Assembly (NCBI GenBank): GCA_038108155.1 | Contig: JAYNHP010000003.1 | Span: 1-64,000 of the forward strand | DNA: 64,000 nt | Direction: 5' to 3' | Source of the DNA: MED-G20 sp038108155 | GTDB lineage: Bacteria > Bacteroidota > Bacteroidia > Flavobacteriales_D > Parvicellaceae | In this document: positions 17,698 to 26,825 of the stretch, piece by piece | How the letters are laid out: each line of letters opens with the position of its first letter | How positions within the stretch are numbered: the stretch's first letter is position 1 | The notes under the pieces: model-generated | Databases searched by the model: none | What the model was told of the DNA's origin: nothing | Seen by the model: only the letters and a program-made list of their open reading frames with translations | Made by a program: the position numbers and the translations under genes

Positions 17698-18129
17698 TTA
17701 AGAAAGAGTAATACTATTAATCTTATCCCCTTCACTAATTAAATCAATTACCTCTAAACCTTCAACTACTTTACCAAAACAGGTATGGTTTCTATCAAGA
17801 TGCGCAGTGTTATTTCTACTATGGCAAATAAAAAATTGAGAACCACCAGTATTTCTTCCAGCATGAGCCATGGACAATACTCCTCTATCATGGAATTGGT
17901 TGTCACCATCTAATTCACAATCTATACTATAACCCGGACCACCAACACCAGTTCCCTCAGGACATCCGCCTTGAACAACGAAATCTGGAATAACTCTATG
18001 GAAAGTAATTCCATTGTAAAATTCTTTTTCAATTAAATCTATAAAATTCTTTACTGTGTTTGGAGCATCTTTTTCATAAAACTCGACAGTCATTTTTCCT
18101 TTTTCTGTATCAATAATAGCTTTTTTCAT
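17698..18129 (-). CDS. Cyclophilin-type peptidyl-prolyl cis-trans isomerase
   Basis: A compact 143-residue cyclophilin without a signal peptide, so cytoplasmic. Key elements: FHRVIPDFVVQGG near 43-55 with the catalytic arginine in HRV, MAHAGRNTGGSQFFI near 86-100, and HLDRNHTCFGKVVEG near 113-127. It accelerates proline isomerisation during folding. It lies seven bases after ettA and eight bases before a hydrolase gene, within a minus-strand series that starts at valS. Confidence 0.95.
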   Translation of the reverse strand: MKKAIIDTEKGKMTVEFYEKDAPNTVKNFIDLIEKEFYNGITFHRVIPDFVVQGGCPEGTGVGGPGYSIDCELDGDNQFHDRGVLSMAHAGRNTGGSQFFICHSRNNTAHLDRNHTCFGKVVEGLEVIDLISEGDKINSITLS

Positions 18130-18136
18130 AATTTAT

Positions 18137-19825
18137 TTATCTAGTTAATTTTTTATATTTTATTCGTGTAGGTACTATATCATTACCCAATCTTTTCTTT
18201 CTATTTTCTTCGTATTCTGAATAACCTCCTTCAAAATAATAGATACTTGAGTCTCCTTCAAATGCAAGAATATGGGTGCAAATTCTATCCAAAAACCACC
18301 TATCGTGAGAAATAACTACTGCACAGCCTGCAAAACTTTCAATTCCTTCTTCTAAAGCTCTTAAAGTATTTACATCTATATCATTAGTAGGTTCATCTAG
18401 TAAAAGTACGTTAGCTTCTGTTTTTAAAGTCATAGCAAGATGCAATCTATTTCTTTCACCTCCAGAAAGAACACCTACTTTTTTCTGCTGATCAGATCCT
18501 GAAAAATTAAACTTGGAAACATAAGCTCTTGAATTAATAGTTTGTCCACCAATCTCGAGATTGTCATTTCCTTCACTAATAACATCATAAACTGATTTAT
18601 TTTTGTCAATTGTTTTATGTCTTTGATCTACATAACCAATTTTAACTGTTTCACCAACTTTAAACTCACCAGAATCAGAACTCTCTTCGTTCATAATCAT
18701 CTTTAACAGTGTTGTTTTTCCAGCACCATTTGGGCCTATAATCCCGACAATTCCAGCAGGCGGCAATTTGAAATTTAGATTTTCATACAATAATTTATTA
18801 TCATATCCTTTAGAAACATTGATGGCTTCAATTACTTCGTTACCCAGTCTTGGTCCGTTTGGAATAGGAATCTCAATCCTTGCTTCTTTCTCTTTTATAT
18901 CTTCGCTAAGCATGGCTTCATAATTATTCAAACGAGCTTTACCTTTGCTTTGACGACCTTTAGCTCCTTTTCGAGACCATTCTAACTCACGTTTTAATGC
19001 TTTTTGACGTTTACTTTCTTGCTTTTCTTCTTTTGCCAGTCTATCTGATTTTTGTTCCAACCAAGATGAATAATTTCCTTTGTAAGGTATACCTTCACCT
19101 CTATCCAATTCTAAAATCCAACCAGCTACATTATCTAAAAAATATCTGTCGTGAGTAACTGCAATAACAGTTCCTTTGTAGTTTTGAAGATGTAATTCTA
19201 ACCAATGAACAGACTCAGCGTCTAAATGGTTGGTTGGTTCATCTAAAAGAAGAATATCTGGCTGTTGAAGTAATAACCTGCATAATGCAACTCTTCTTCT
19301 TTCTCCTCCAGAAAGATTTTTAATAGAAGTCGATCCTTCAGGTGTTCTTAAAGCATCCATTGCTAGCTCTAGCTTTGAATCTAAATCCCATGCGTCTAAT
19401 TGGTCAATTTGCTCCTGTACTTTTCCCTGCAACTTAATTAATGCATCCATTTTTTCTGGGTCGTTTATGATTTCCTCTTCCATAAACTGATTATTTATAT
19501 CGTCGTATTGCTTCAATAAATCTACAGTCTCTTTTGCACCTTGTTGAACAATTTCTTTAACGGTCATATTTTCATCCAGCTCTGGTTCTTGGGCTAAATA
19601 TCCTACTGTATATCCTTCAGAAAAAACAACATCTCCTTGGTAATTCTTATCTAGTCCTGCAATAATTTTCATTACTGTAGATTTACCTGCCCCATTTAGT
19701 CCTAAAATTCCAATTTTAGCCCCATAAAAAAATGACAAATTAATATTTTTTAAAATTTGTTTTCCTTCTGGTGTTTGCTTACTTACACCAACCATAGAAA
19801 AAATTATCTTTTTATCGTCTGACAT
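18137..19825 (-). CDS. ettA: ABC-F protein EttA, energy-dependent translational throttle
   Basis: A soluble ABC-F ATPase of 562 residues that binds the ribosomal E site and gates entry into elongation according to energy state. It has two nucleotide-binding domains without membrane parts. The first has Walker A GLNGAGKST at 42-50, signature LSGGERRR near 169 and LLLDEPTNHLD near 190. The second has GPNGAGKTT near 354, LSGGERNR near 442 and LLLDEPTNDID near 466. The linker between them carries basic helices (about 246-300). The LAQEPELDE segment and the overall length place it with EttA rather than Uup or YheS. Confidence 0.94.
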   Translation of the reverse strand: MSDDKKIIFSMVGVSKQTPEGKQILKNINLSFFYGAKIGILGLNGAGKSTVMKIIAGLDKNYQGDVVFSEGYTVGYLAQEPELDENMTVKEIVQQGAKETVDLLKQYDDINNQFMEEEIINDPEKMDALIKLQGKVQEQIDQLDAWDLDSKLELAMDALRTPEGSTSIKNLSGGERRRVALCRLLLQQPDILLLDEPTNHLDAESVHWLELHLQNYKGTVIAVTHDRYFLDNVAGWILELDRGEGIPYKGNYSSWLEQKSDRLAKEEKQESKRQKALKRELEWSRKGAKGRQSKGKARLNNYEAMLSEDIKEKEARIEIPIPNGPRLGNEVIEAINVSKGYDNKLLYENLNFKLPPAGIVGIIGPNGAGKTTLLKMIMNEESSDSGEFKVGETVKIGYVDQRHKTIDKNKSVYDVISEGNDNLEIGGQTINSRAYVSKFNFSGSDQQKKVGVLSGGERNRLHLAMTLKTEANVLLLDEPTNDIDVNTLRALEEGIESFAGCAVVISHDRWFLDRICTHILAFEGDSSIYYFEGGYSEYEENRKKRLGNDIVPTRIKYKKLTR

Positions 19826-19843
19826 AATTTTTAATTTGATTAT

Positions 19844-20968
19844 TTAAATGCAGTACTCAATATATAAATCATTGAACTTTTTACCAACTTCTTCATTTGA
19901 ATAATTCTTGATTGCATAAGACCTTATGGTAGAAGAGTTAAAGAAATTAGGGTTTTCAATCATAAAATTCATTTCATTTAATAGTTGATCAATATCTCTA
20001 GCATCCACCAATCTTCCCATTTCATTATTGAATATTTCTGGAATACCTCCCACTTTTGTTGCAATGAATGGAGTTCCTGAAGAAATAGATTCTATTAAAA
20101 CAAGAGGAAGATTCTCAATATTACTAAATAACACAAATACATCTGCTTTTTGCATTTCTTTGGCAATTTGATCGTGTGTTTTTTCAGATTCTACCAATAT
20201 AGTATTCTTGGTTTTTAAAGTACTTATTTTTTTTACAATCCAATCTGTAGGACCATCACCTACAATTTTTAATTCTATATTTTGGTGCTTTATTTTTTCA
20301 AAAGCATCAATAATTCCTGAAACATTTTTAATAGAATCATCTAGTGTAGAAACATGTAAAAAAGTAAAGTTTTTATTATCGTCATCTTTTTCTCCTAAAT
20401 GAAATTTATCAGTATCTACCACATTTGGAATAATTTTATATTCTGCTTTATAATTGGCATTAATCATGCAATTTTTTAATTGTTGAGAAACAGGTGATAT
20501 AACAGAGGAAAACCTAAAGCCAAGCTTAATTAGCATCATTTCTAAAAAACTTAAATTATACTTTGCTAAATCCTGAAAACCATGCCAATTTTCTGAAACA
20601 ATGTAAGGTATTTTATATATCCACTTTAAATAAAGTGCCTGCCAAATACCTGGATGCATTATGTTCATATGAACAATGTCAAATTTTATTTTTTTTTTCT
20701 TTAAAAGAAATTGAAATCCTTTGGTAAAGGCAATAAAATAATTTAGATACTTAAAAAAACCTCTTTTAAAATAAACAATAGTTGTTTTAAGTTCTTCATC
20801 TTGGAAATATTTAATTTCATAATCTTTTACGTTATCGTCTGCAACTATATACAGCACATTAATTGTATTGTATTTTGATGCAGCCAAGGCATGATATCTT
20901 ACAAAATTCCCCAAAGTAGTATGAACTCTACTTGGGTACCATGATGAAAGAAACAAAACATTTTTCAT
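19844..20968 (-). CDS. Family 4-type glycosyltransferase
   Basis: A GT-B fold retaining glycosyltransferase of 374 residues. The N-terminus LFLSSWYPSRVHTTLGNFV has the acceptor-side glycine loop. Near 200-230 FTFLHVSTLD starts the donor domain. The nucleotide-sugar EX7E-type region reads NLPLVLIESISSGTPFIAT near 286, followed by VGGIPEI. Likely acts at the cytoplasmic membrane in surface polysaccharide or glycolipid synthesis. It lies between valS and ettA in one minus-strand series, without other sugar genes adjacent. Donor and acceptor are unknown. Confidence 0.88.
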   Translation of the reverse strand: MKNVLFLSSWYPSRVHTTLGNFVRYHALAASKYNTINVLYIVADDNVKDYEIKYFQDEELKTTIVYFKRGFFKYLNYFIAFTKGFQFLLKKKKIKFDIVHMNIMHPGIWQALYLKWIYKIPYIVSENWHGFQDLAKYNLSFLEMMLIKLGFRFSSVISPVSQQLKNCMINANYKAEYKIIPNVVDTDKFHLGEKDDDNKNFTFLHVSTLDDSIKNVSGIIDAFEKIKHQNIELKIVGDGPTDWIVKKISTLKTKNTILVESEKTHDQIAKEMQKADVFVLFSNIENLPLVLIESISSGTPFIATKVGGIPEIFNNEMGRLVDARDIDQLLNEMNFMIENPNFFNSSTIRSYAIKNYSNEEVGKKFNDLYIEYCI

Positions 20969-20985
20969 TATTATAATAATAATTC

Positions 20986-23613
20986 TCAGGAGGATAAATT
21001 GGCAATTCTTTCCTCTAAAATTTTAATTTGTTTTTCAGCATCATTTTTTTTCTTGATTTCCAAATCCACAACTTGTTTAGGAGCATTTTCGGAAAATCTA
21101 GAATTATTTAGTTTTTTCATGACACTTTCAAGAAAGCCTTTCTTTTTTTGAATTTCAATTTCAATTTTTGAAATCTCGGTTTTTGTATCAATTGACTCAG
21201 TAAAAGGAACAAAAAACTCATTATTATTAACTACAAAAGAATAAGCTGCTGAAATTGATTCATCTGTAAAAACCAAGCTCGATAGATTACATATTTTTAA
21301 AAGTAAAGAGTCAAATATATTAGACCAGTTGGTATTAACTTTTATATTTAGTTCTAAAAGAACCTTATTAGAAATATTTTTCTCTTTTCTTAAATTTCTA
21401 ATACCCATAACAATAGCTTGAAAATTTTGGAATTCATCTAAAATTGTGAAATCCTCTATATTTTCTTCTGGCCATTTCGCATTAACAATATATGTATTGT
21501 TTCTAGGTTTTAATTGTTGCCAAATTTCTTCAGCTATAAATGGGGTAAATGGATGAACTATTTTAAGAAGTTTTTCCAGAACTAAAACTACTGAATCATA
21601 AGTCTTTCTGTCAATTGGTTGCTGATAAGCAGGTTTAATCATTTCAAGAAACCAAGAGCAATAGTCGTCCCAAATAGTTTTATAAGTCAGCATAAGAGCT
21701 TCTGAAATTCTGAATTTGTCGTAAGAGCTATTTATATTAATTATGTTTTGAGAAACCTTAGATTCAATCCATTTTAAAGCAATTAATGAAGATTCTTCCT
21801 GTTCAATCTCATCAGAAACAGTCCAAGATTGGACTAATCTAAAAGAATTCCATAGTTTATTGGTAAAGTTTCTTCCTTGCTCACAAAGATTTCTATCAAA
21901 CAATAAATCATTTCCAGCTGGAGAAGAAAGAAGCATCCCTACCCTTACCCCATCTGCTCCATATTTTTGAATTAGCTCTAAAGGATCTGGGCTATTTCCT
22001 AAAGATTTTGACATTTTTCTACCCAATTGGTCTCTTACAATTCCAGTAAAATATACGTTTTTAAAAGGTGGCTTATCTACATATTCATAGCCAGATATTA
22101 TCATTCTTGCAACCCAAAAAAACATTATTTCTGGTGCTGTAACTAAATCATTTGTAGGGTAATAATAATCTAATTCTTTTTTATCATTTGTAAAGCCATC
22201 AAATACAGCAATAGGCCATATCCAAGAAGAAAACCATGTATCCATCACATCTTCATCCTGCACTAAATCGTCTAATTTGTATTGTTTGTCAGATTGACTA
22301 TTAAGTTTTTTTAAAGCTTCTTCTTTAGTTGGAGCAACAATAAAATCTTCCTTTCCTTCACCATAAAAGAATGCTGGTATTTGATGTCCCCACCACAACT
22401 GTCTAGATATACACCAATCTCTTATATTCTCCATCCAGTGTCGGTAGGTATTTTTAAATTTGGAAGGATGGAACTGAACTGTATCGTTCATCACATTTTC
22501 TAGTGCTGGAATACTTAATTTTTCCATTGAACAAAACCACTGAAGAGATAATCTTGGTTCAATAATTGCGTCCGTTCTCTCGGAAAAACCTATTTTATTT
22601 ATGTGATCTTCGATTCTAATTAAGTAACCAGAGCTATCTAGTTCTTCGGCTATAGACTTCCTTACATCAAACCTATCTTGACCTACAAATAATTTTGCAT
22701 TTTTATTTAAACTTCCAGAAGAATCTAGAATATTTATCACCTCTAATTGGTGTTTCTTTCCTAATTCATAATCGTTAGAATCATGGGCTGGAGTTATCTT
22801 AAGACAACCAGTACCAAATTCCATATCAACATAATCGTCAAAAATAATTGGAATACTTCTATTAATTAGTGGAACAATTGCTCGTTTTCCTTTGAGGGAG
22901 GTATATCTTTCATCCTCTGGGTTAATGCAAATTGCAGTATCTCCGAGAATAGTTTCAGGTCTAGTGGTAGCAATATTTACCCACTCATCGTCTGAACCTT
23001 CAATTTTATATCTCAAAAAATAGAGTTTTGAATTTACTTCCTTATAAAAAACTTCTTCATCACTTAAAGCAGTTTTTGCTTGAGGATCCCAATTAATCAT
23101 TCTTTCTCCTCTATATATTAACCCCTTTTGGTGAAGATCACAAAAAACATTTATTACACTTTTATAATAATTATCATTCATTGTGAAATTAGTTCGATTC
23201 CAATCACATGAAGCACCAAGTTTTTTAAGTTGACTGAGAATAACACCTCCGTGCTTATGTGTCCATTCCCAAGCATGCTCTAGAAACTCTTCTCGAGATA
23301 AATCTCCTTTTTTAATACCTTCTTCTCTTAACTTTTGAACAACTTTAGCCTCAGTAGCAATAGATGCATGATCGGTACCTGGAACCCAACAAGCATTTTT
23401 ACCAAACATTCTAGCTCTTCTTACCAATACATCTTGAATGGTATTATTAAGCATATGTCCCATATGTAATACGCCAGTAACATTAGGCGGAGGAATAACT
23501 ACAGTATATGATTCTCTATCATCAGGTTCTGAATTAAACAAACCTTGATCAGTCCATATTTTATACCATTTGTCTTCTGATTCTGAAGGATCGTATGTTT
23601 TTGAAATTTCCAT
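20986..23613 (-). CDS. valS: Valyl-tRNA synthetase
   Basis: Class Ia aminoacyl-tRNA synthetase charging tRNA-Val, 875 residues. It has the HIGH-type motif in PPPNVTGVLHMGH (41-53), the KMSKS loop KMSKSLGNS near 530, the connective-peptide editing domain between them with the TTRPETILGD and GTGCLKITPAHDSND segments, and the DWCISRQLWWGHQIP region near 395. The C-terminus ends in the arginine/lysine-rich coiled coil characteristic of ValRS (about 810-875). A -7 box lies 17 bases upstream. The following genes (glycosyltransferase, ettA, cyclophilin, hydrolase) follow at short spacing. Confidence 0.97.
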   Translation of the reverse strand: MEISKTYDPSESEDKWYKIWTDQGLFNSEPDDRESYTVVIPPPNVTGVLHMGHMLNNTIQDVLVRRARMFGKNACWVPGTDHASIATEAKVVQKLREEGIKKGDLSREEFLEHAWEWTHKHGGVILSQLKKLGASCDWNRTNFTMNDNYYKSVINVFCDLHQKGLIYRGERMINWDPQAKTALSDEEVFYKEVNSKLYFLRYKIEGSDDEWVNIATTRPETILGDTAICINPEDERYTSLKGKRAIVPLINRSIPIIFDDYVDMEFGTGCLKITPAHDSNDYELGKKHQLEVINILDSSGSLNKNAKLFVGQDRFDVRKSIAEELDSSGYLIRIEDHINKIGFSERTDAIIEPRLSLQWFCSMEKLSIPALENVMNDTVQFHPSKFKNTYRHWMENIRDWCISRQLWWGHQIPAFFYGEGKEDFIVAPTKEEALKKLNSQSDKQYKLDDLVQDEDVMDTWFSSWIWPIAVFDGFTNDKKELDYYYPTNDLVTAPEIMFFWVARMIISGYEYVDKPPFKNVYFTGIVRDQLGRKMSKSLGNSPDPLELIQKYGADGVRVGMLLSSPAGNDLLFDRNLCEQGRNFTNKLWNSFRLVQSWTVSDEIEQEESSLIALKWIESKVSQNIININSSYDKFRISEALMLTYKTIWDDYCSWFLEMIKPAYQQPIDRKTYDSVVLVLEKLLKIVHPFTPFIAEEIWQQLKPRNNTYIVNAKWPEENIEDFTILDEFQNFQAIVMGIRNLRKEKNISNKVLLELNIKVNTNWSNIFDSLLLKICNLSSLVFTDESISAAYSFVVNNNEFFVPFTESIDTKTEISKIEIEIQKKKGFLESVMKKLNNSRFSENAPKQVVDLEIKKKNDAEKQIKILEERIANLSS

Positions 23614-23630
23614 AATTTAAGTTACTGTTA

Positions 23631-23638
23631 CAAAAGTA
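23631..23638 (-). promoter_or_regulatory. Predicted -7 box TACTTTTG for valS
   Basis: Exact TAnnTTTG match on the minus strand, 17 bases before the valS ATG. Confidence 0.55.
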
Positions 23639-23678
23639 ATTTTACATTCTTAAAACTGTGATATAATGTTGCTTTTTT

Positions 23679-24239
23679 TTAGCTAATAATCCAATTTTGA
23701 AGAATTTGTTTTCCGTAATCTGTCAATATACTTTCAGGATGGAACTGAATACCAGATATTTTAAGATCTGTGTGTCTAAAAGCCATTGGAAAGTTCTCAA
23801 AATCTAAAGCGGTGACTTTTAGTTGTTTTGGAACATTTTTTATTACCCACGAATGGTAATGGCCAATATTTATGGTATTAGGAACATCTTTAAAAAGAAA
23901 ATCGTGATTTAAAATCTCTAATTGGGTTTGAATACCATGTCTGACCTTTTTCAAATTATGAAGTTTAGCTCCAAAAAACTGTCCAATCGCTTGAAACCCT
24001 AGACAAACTCCAAATATGTTATTAGATAAATGATATTTTTCTATACAATAATTTAATTCTTTATTCTCAATAGGTAATCCAGGGCCAGGAGAGAGTAAGA
24101 TTTTATGTTCATCTGAAATTATGTCATGATTTATTTCATCATTTCTAAAAATGGTAATTTCCTTACAATACGGTTCTAAATAATGAACTAGATTGTAGGT
24201 AAAGGAATCGTAATTATCTATAATTATTAATTTTATCAA
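23679..24239 (-). CDS. Glutamine amidotransferase, anthranilate/aminodeoxychorismate synthase component II
   Basis: Class I glutamine amidotransferase of 186 residues that supplies ammonia to a chorismate-using partner, either TrpE (tryptophan) or PabB (folate). It has the IIIDNYDSFTYNLVHY N-terminus (5-20), the PGPG loop (51-54), the nucleophile Cys79 in FGVCLGFQAIG, and the His167/Glu169 pair in IQFHPES. No component I gene lies in the window. Which pathway it serves cannot be decided here; in many bacteria one such protein serves both. It stands alone between valS and a divergent acyltransferase gene. Confidence 0.92.
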   Translation of the reverse strand: MIKLIIIDNYDSFTYNLVHYLEPYCKEITIFRNDEINHDIISDEHKILLSPGPGLPIENKELNYCIEKYHLSNNIFGVCLGFQAIGQFFGAKLHNLKKVRHGIQTQLEILNHDFLFKDVPNTINIGHYHSWVIKNVPKQLKVTALDFENFPMAFRHTDLKISGIQFHPESILTDYGKQILQNWIIS

Positions 24240-24315
24240 TATTTATTTATGTAAAAAATTCTTTTGAAATTAGAAAGATAATATTCAATCTTGCATAACT
24301 TTTTAGAATATTTCT

Positions 24316-25173
24316 ATGAATAATTTTCTTTACTACATAATAATAATTCCAATTTCTAATTTAAACAACTTTTTTTTATACCTAGTTTCAGATATTTTAT
24401 ACATAATAATTGGTAAATTATTAAAATATAGAAAACCACTAATCACCAAAAATCTCGAAAAATCTTTTCCTAAAAAAAACGAAAACGAAATAAAAAATAT
24501 CCGAAGATATTTCTATAAGCATTTTTCGGATTTGATTGTCGAGAGTTTAAAGGGGTTTACCATTTCAGAAAAAAGAATCAATAAAAAAATCAAGTTAAAA
24601 AATCCCGAGTTATTGAACGAAATGGCACAAAAGAAACAAAATATAGTTTTAATTGGGGGACATTATAATAATTGGGAAATGAGTGCCCAAAAAATGCCTT
24701 TAGAATGTGAACATGAGCTTTTTGCTATTTATAAACCATTGAGTAATAAATTTTTTGATAAGAAAATGAAAGATTCAAGAGAAAAATTTGGCCTCAGAAT
24801 GATCCCTATGAAAGAAACAAAGAGATATTTTCATACAGAAAATGAAAAACCAAGAGGAATTATTTTTGGTTCTGATCAAAGTCCTTCTAATACCAAAAAT
24901 GCACATTGGATAAAATTTCTTCATCAGGATAGTGGATTTTTATTTGGTGCTGAGAACTATGCTAAAGAATTTAATTGGCCCGTTGTTTTCGTAAGTATCC
25001 AAAAAATTAATAGAGGTTCTTACGAAGTTTCCTTTGAATTAATTACAGACCAGCCAAAGAAGGAGCCTAAGGGAAAGATAATTGAGGAGTTTGCAAAACT
25101 TTTAGAATCTGATATCAACCGAAATCCGCCATATTGGCTATGGACTCACAATAGATGGAAAAAAAGTAAATAG
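24316..25173 (+). CDS. Lipid A-type lysophospholipid acyltransferase (LpxL/HtrB family)
   Basis: A 285-residue inner-membrane acyltransferase, with an N-terminal hydrophobic segment (about 5-34) and the catalytic HX4E motif GGHYNNWE, His116 and Glu121. The IIFGSDQSPSN segment near 179 and the C-terminal PPYWLWTHNRWK stretch are typical of LpxL/LpxM enzymes, which add secondary acyl chains to the Kdo-lipid A precursor. Its presence implies that lipid A is made, which bears on the broken lpxB at the left edge. Transcribed alone, with a long inverted repeat after its stop. Confidence 0.9.
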   Translation: MNNFLYYIIIIPISNLNNFFLYLVSDILYIIIGKLLKYRKPLITKNLEKSFPKKNENEIKNIRRYFYKHFSDLIVESLKGFTISEKRINKKIKLKNPELLNEMAQKKQNIVLIGGHYNNWEMSAQKMPLECEHELFAIYKPLSNKFFDKKMKDSREKFGLRMIPMKETKRYFHTENEKPRGIIFGSDQSPSNTKNAHWIKFLHQDSGFLFGAENYAKEFNWPVVFVSIQKINRGSYEVSFELITDQPKKEPKGKIIEEFAKLLESDINRNPPYWLWTHNRWKKSK

Positions 25174-25197
25174 CTGTATTTAAGTTATTTATACATT

Positions 25198-25242
25198 TTT
25201 AAACGGTAATAAATGATAATAATCAAATATTAACCGTTTAAA
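25198..25242. repeat. Inverted repeat between the acyltransferase gene and ssb
   Basis: Perfect 10-base arms TTTAAACGGT (25198-25207) and ACCGTTTAAA (25233-25242) separated by 25 bases, lying 86 bases before the ssb start. There is no T-run after it, so it is not a standard terminator. A two-site operator or an mRNA hairpin is more likely. Confidence 0.55.
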
Positions 25243-25327
25243 TTTATTTATTATTGAATTTTAGAATTTTAATTTGCAGAGTCGAATAAATATCGGCCAT
25301 ATTGTTAAACTAAAATCAAATATAAAT

Positions 25328-25660
25328 ATGAGAAATCTAAGAAACAAAGTACAATTAATAGGAAATGCAGGAAGCACACCAGTAGTTCAAGAAACAAAGA
25401 ATGGTAATAAATATGCTAAGATATCCATAGCTACTAATAACAACTACACCAATAAAGATGGTGAAAAAGTAAAGGAGACACAATGGCATCCTATTGTATT
25501 TTGGGGAAAGAAAGCAGAGATAGCAGAAAAATATATCTCAAAAGGACAGGAGGTGTTTATTGAAGGCTCTTTAAATTACAGAACTTATGAAAATGATGAG
25601 GGTGAAAAGAAATATGTATTTGAAATAATTTCAAATGATATATTATTACTCAATAAATAA
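25328..25660 (+). CDS. ssb: Single-stranded DNA-binding protein
   Basis: A short SSB of 110 residues that coats single-stranded DNA during replication and repair. The OB-fold segments are NKVQLIGNAGSTPVV (5-19), KYAKISIATNN near 29, TQWHPIVFWGKKAEIAEKYI near 51, and GSLNYRTYENDEG near 80. It ends right after the OB domain, without the acidic C-terminal tail of housekeeping SSBs, so it may be an auxiliary SSB. The start is ATG 25328. A TTG 54 bases upstream would add 18 residues not expected in the family. A strong terminator follows. Confidence 0.92.
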   Translation: MRNLRNKVQLIGNAGSTPVVQETKNGNKYAKISIATNNNYTNKDGEKVKETQWHPIVFWGKKAEIAEKYISKGQEVFIEGSLNYRTYENDEGEKKYVFEIISNDILLLNK

Positions 25661-25685
25661 GAATAAAAATCTATTGATAATTTTT

Positions 25686-25707
25686 AAAGAGCCCAGAAGG
25701 GCTCTTT
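25686..25707. terminator. Bidirectional intrinsic terminator after ssb
   Basis: Nine-base stem AAAGAGCCC / GGGCTCTTT with an AGAA loop, followed by a run of T on the plus strand and preceded by A residues, so it can end transcription from both ssb and the convergent glycosyltransferase gene. It is the only clear intrinsic terminator I see in the window. Confidence 0.88.
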
Positions 25708-25709
25708 TT

Positions 25710-26825
25710 TTATTTAATGATTTTTTTTACAAAATTATCCCATGAGTAAGAATCGTGCTTTTTAGAAATTGCGGAACTCATCACGATTTCATTCTTTTCG
25801 TTTGAAAAATAATCCAAAATATATTCACTCATTTCTTCAGCATTGGTAGAACTAATATACCCGTCTTTTTTATGTTCAATTATTTCAGGTAATCCACCTA
25901 CGTTGGTTACTAGCATAGGTTTTTTATAATACATTGCTAATTGAGTAACACCACTTTGAGTTGCTGAGGTATAAGGCAAAATTACTAGATTCGAAACTGA
26001 AAAGAAATCTGGAACTTGTTTGTTCTCTATAAATTGATTGTAAATTATTATGTTTTTCAAATTTAAATCTCTTATTAAATCTTGATATTTATCTTCAGAA
26101 TCGTAAAATTCTCCAGCAATTATTAATTTAATATTCTTTTCTATAATTAGTTTATTTGACATTGCTCTTATTGCTAAATCTAATCCTTTATATTTTCTTA
26201 TTAAACCAAAGAATAAAACGTATTTACCATCTTTAAGATTAAGACTCTTAAGAGCGGAAGATTTATCGGTAATTTTACTGTAGGTATTGTAAATGGGATG
26301 AAAAAGAGATTCAACACTTACACTATTATTTATTTCCTTTATGTCTTTTTTAACTTTCTTACTTAAGGTAAAATGAGAGTCACACTTATTTAAAAAATAA
26401 TTAACCAACATAGTATCACCTAATCTTTTTTCATGGGCAATAGCATTATCAACAATCCCAAAAACTGGAATTTTATTTCTTTTTAAATATCCACCTATTA
26501 TTCCAAGACAGGGAGCGAAGAAAGGCATCCAGAATCTAATAAAAACTTTTGTTGGATTTTCACCCTTAATATATTTGGCTGTTCTCCACCATGAGATTGG
26601 ATTAATTGAATTTATTGTTGGGGATATTTTGAAGTTGAAATCTTCAAATTGCTCTACTCTATTTTGAGATTTTCCAGGAAAAAGAAATTTAGGATACTGT
26701 AGTGAAAAAGATATTATTTCCACTAAAAAACCTTTTTCTACCAATGATTTGGCCAATGCCTCGTTAAAATCTGATATCCCTCCTCTTAGTGGAGAAGCTG
26801 GACCAACTATAATGATTTTACTCAT
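25710..26825 (-). CDS. Glycosyltransferase, GT-B fold
   Basis: A 371-residue GT-B glycosyltransferase. The N-terminus IIIVGPASPLRGGISDFNEALA has the glycine-rich acceptor-domain loop. The YVLFFGLIRKYKGLDLAIRA region near 202 is the donor-domain start, and the SATQSGVTQLAMYYKKPMLVTNVGGLPEII region near 290-320 is the nucleotide-sugar site. It probably acts on envelope glycans. It overlaps the preceding family 2 glycosyltransferase gene by eight bases, so the two are translated together and likely act in one pathway. Substrates unknown. Confidence 0.88.
   Translation of the reverse strand: MSKIIIVGPASPLRGGISDFNEALAKSLVEKGFLVEIISFSLQYPKFLFPGKSQNRVEQFEDFNFKISPTINSINPISWWRTAKYIKGENPTKVFIRFWMPFFAPCLGIIGGYLKRNKIPVFGIVDNAIAHEKRLGDTMLVNYFLNKCDSHFTLSKKVKKDIKEINNSVSVESLFHPIYNTYSKITDKSSALKSLNLKDGKYVLFFGLIRKYKGLDLAIRAMSNKLIIEKNIKLIIAGEFYDSEDKYQDLIRDLNLKNIIIYNQFIENKQVPDFFSVSNLVILPYTSATQSGVTQLAMYYKKPMLVTNVGGLPEIIEHKKDGYISSTNAEEMSEYILDYFSNEKNEIVMSSAISKKHDSYSWDNFVKKIIK

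Noticed and set aside
25198..25242. Terminator for the acyltransferase gene
   Set aside because: The arms are far apart (25 bases) and no T-run follows; the true terminator is the one after ssb.
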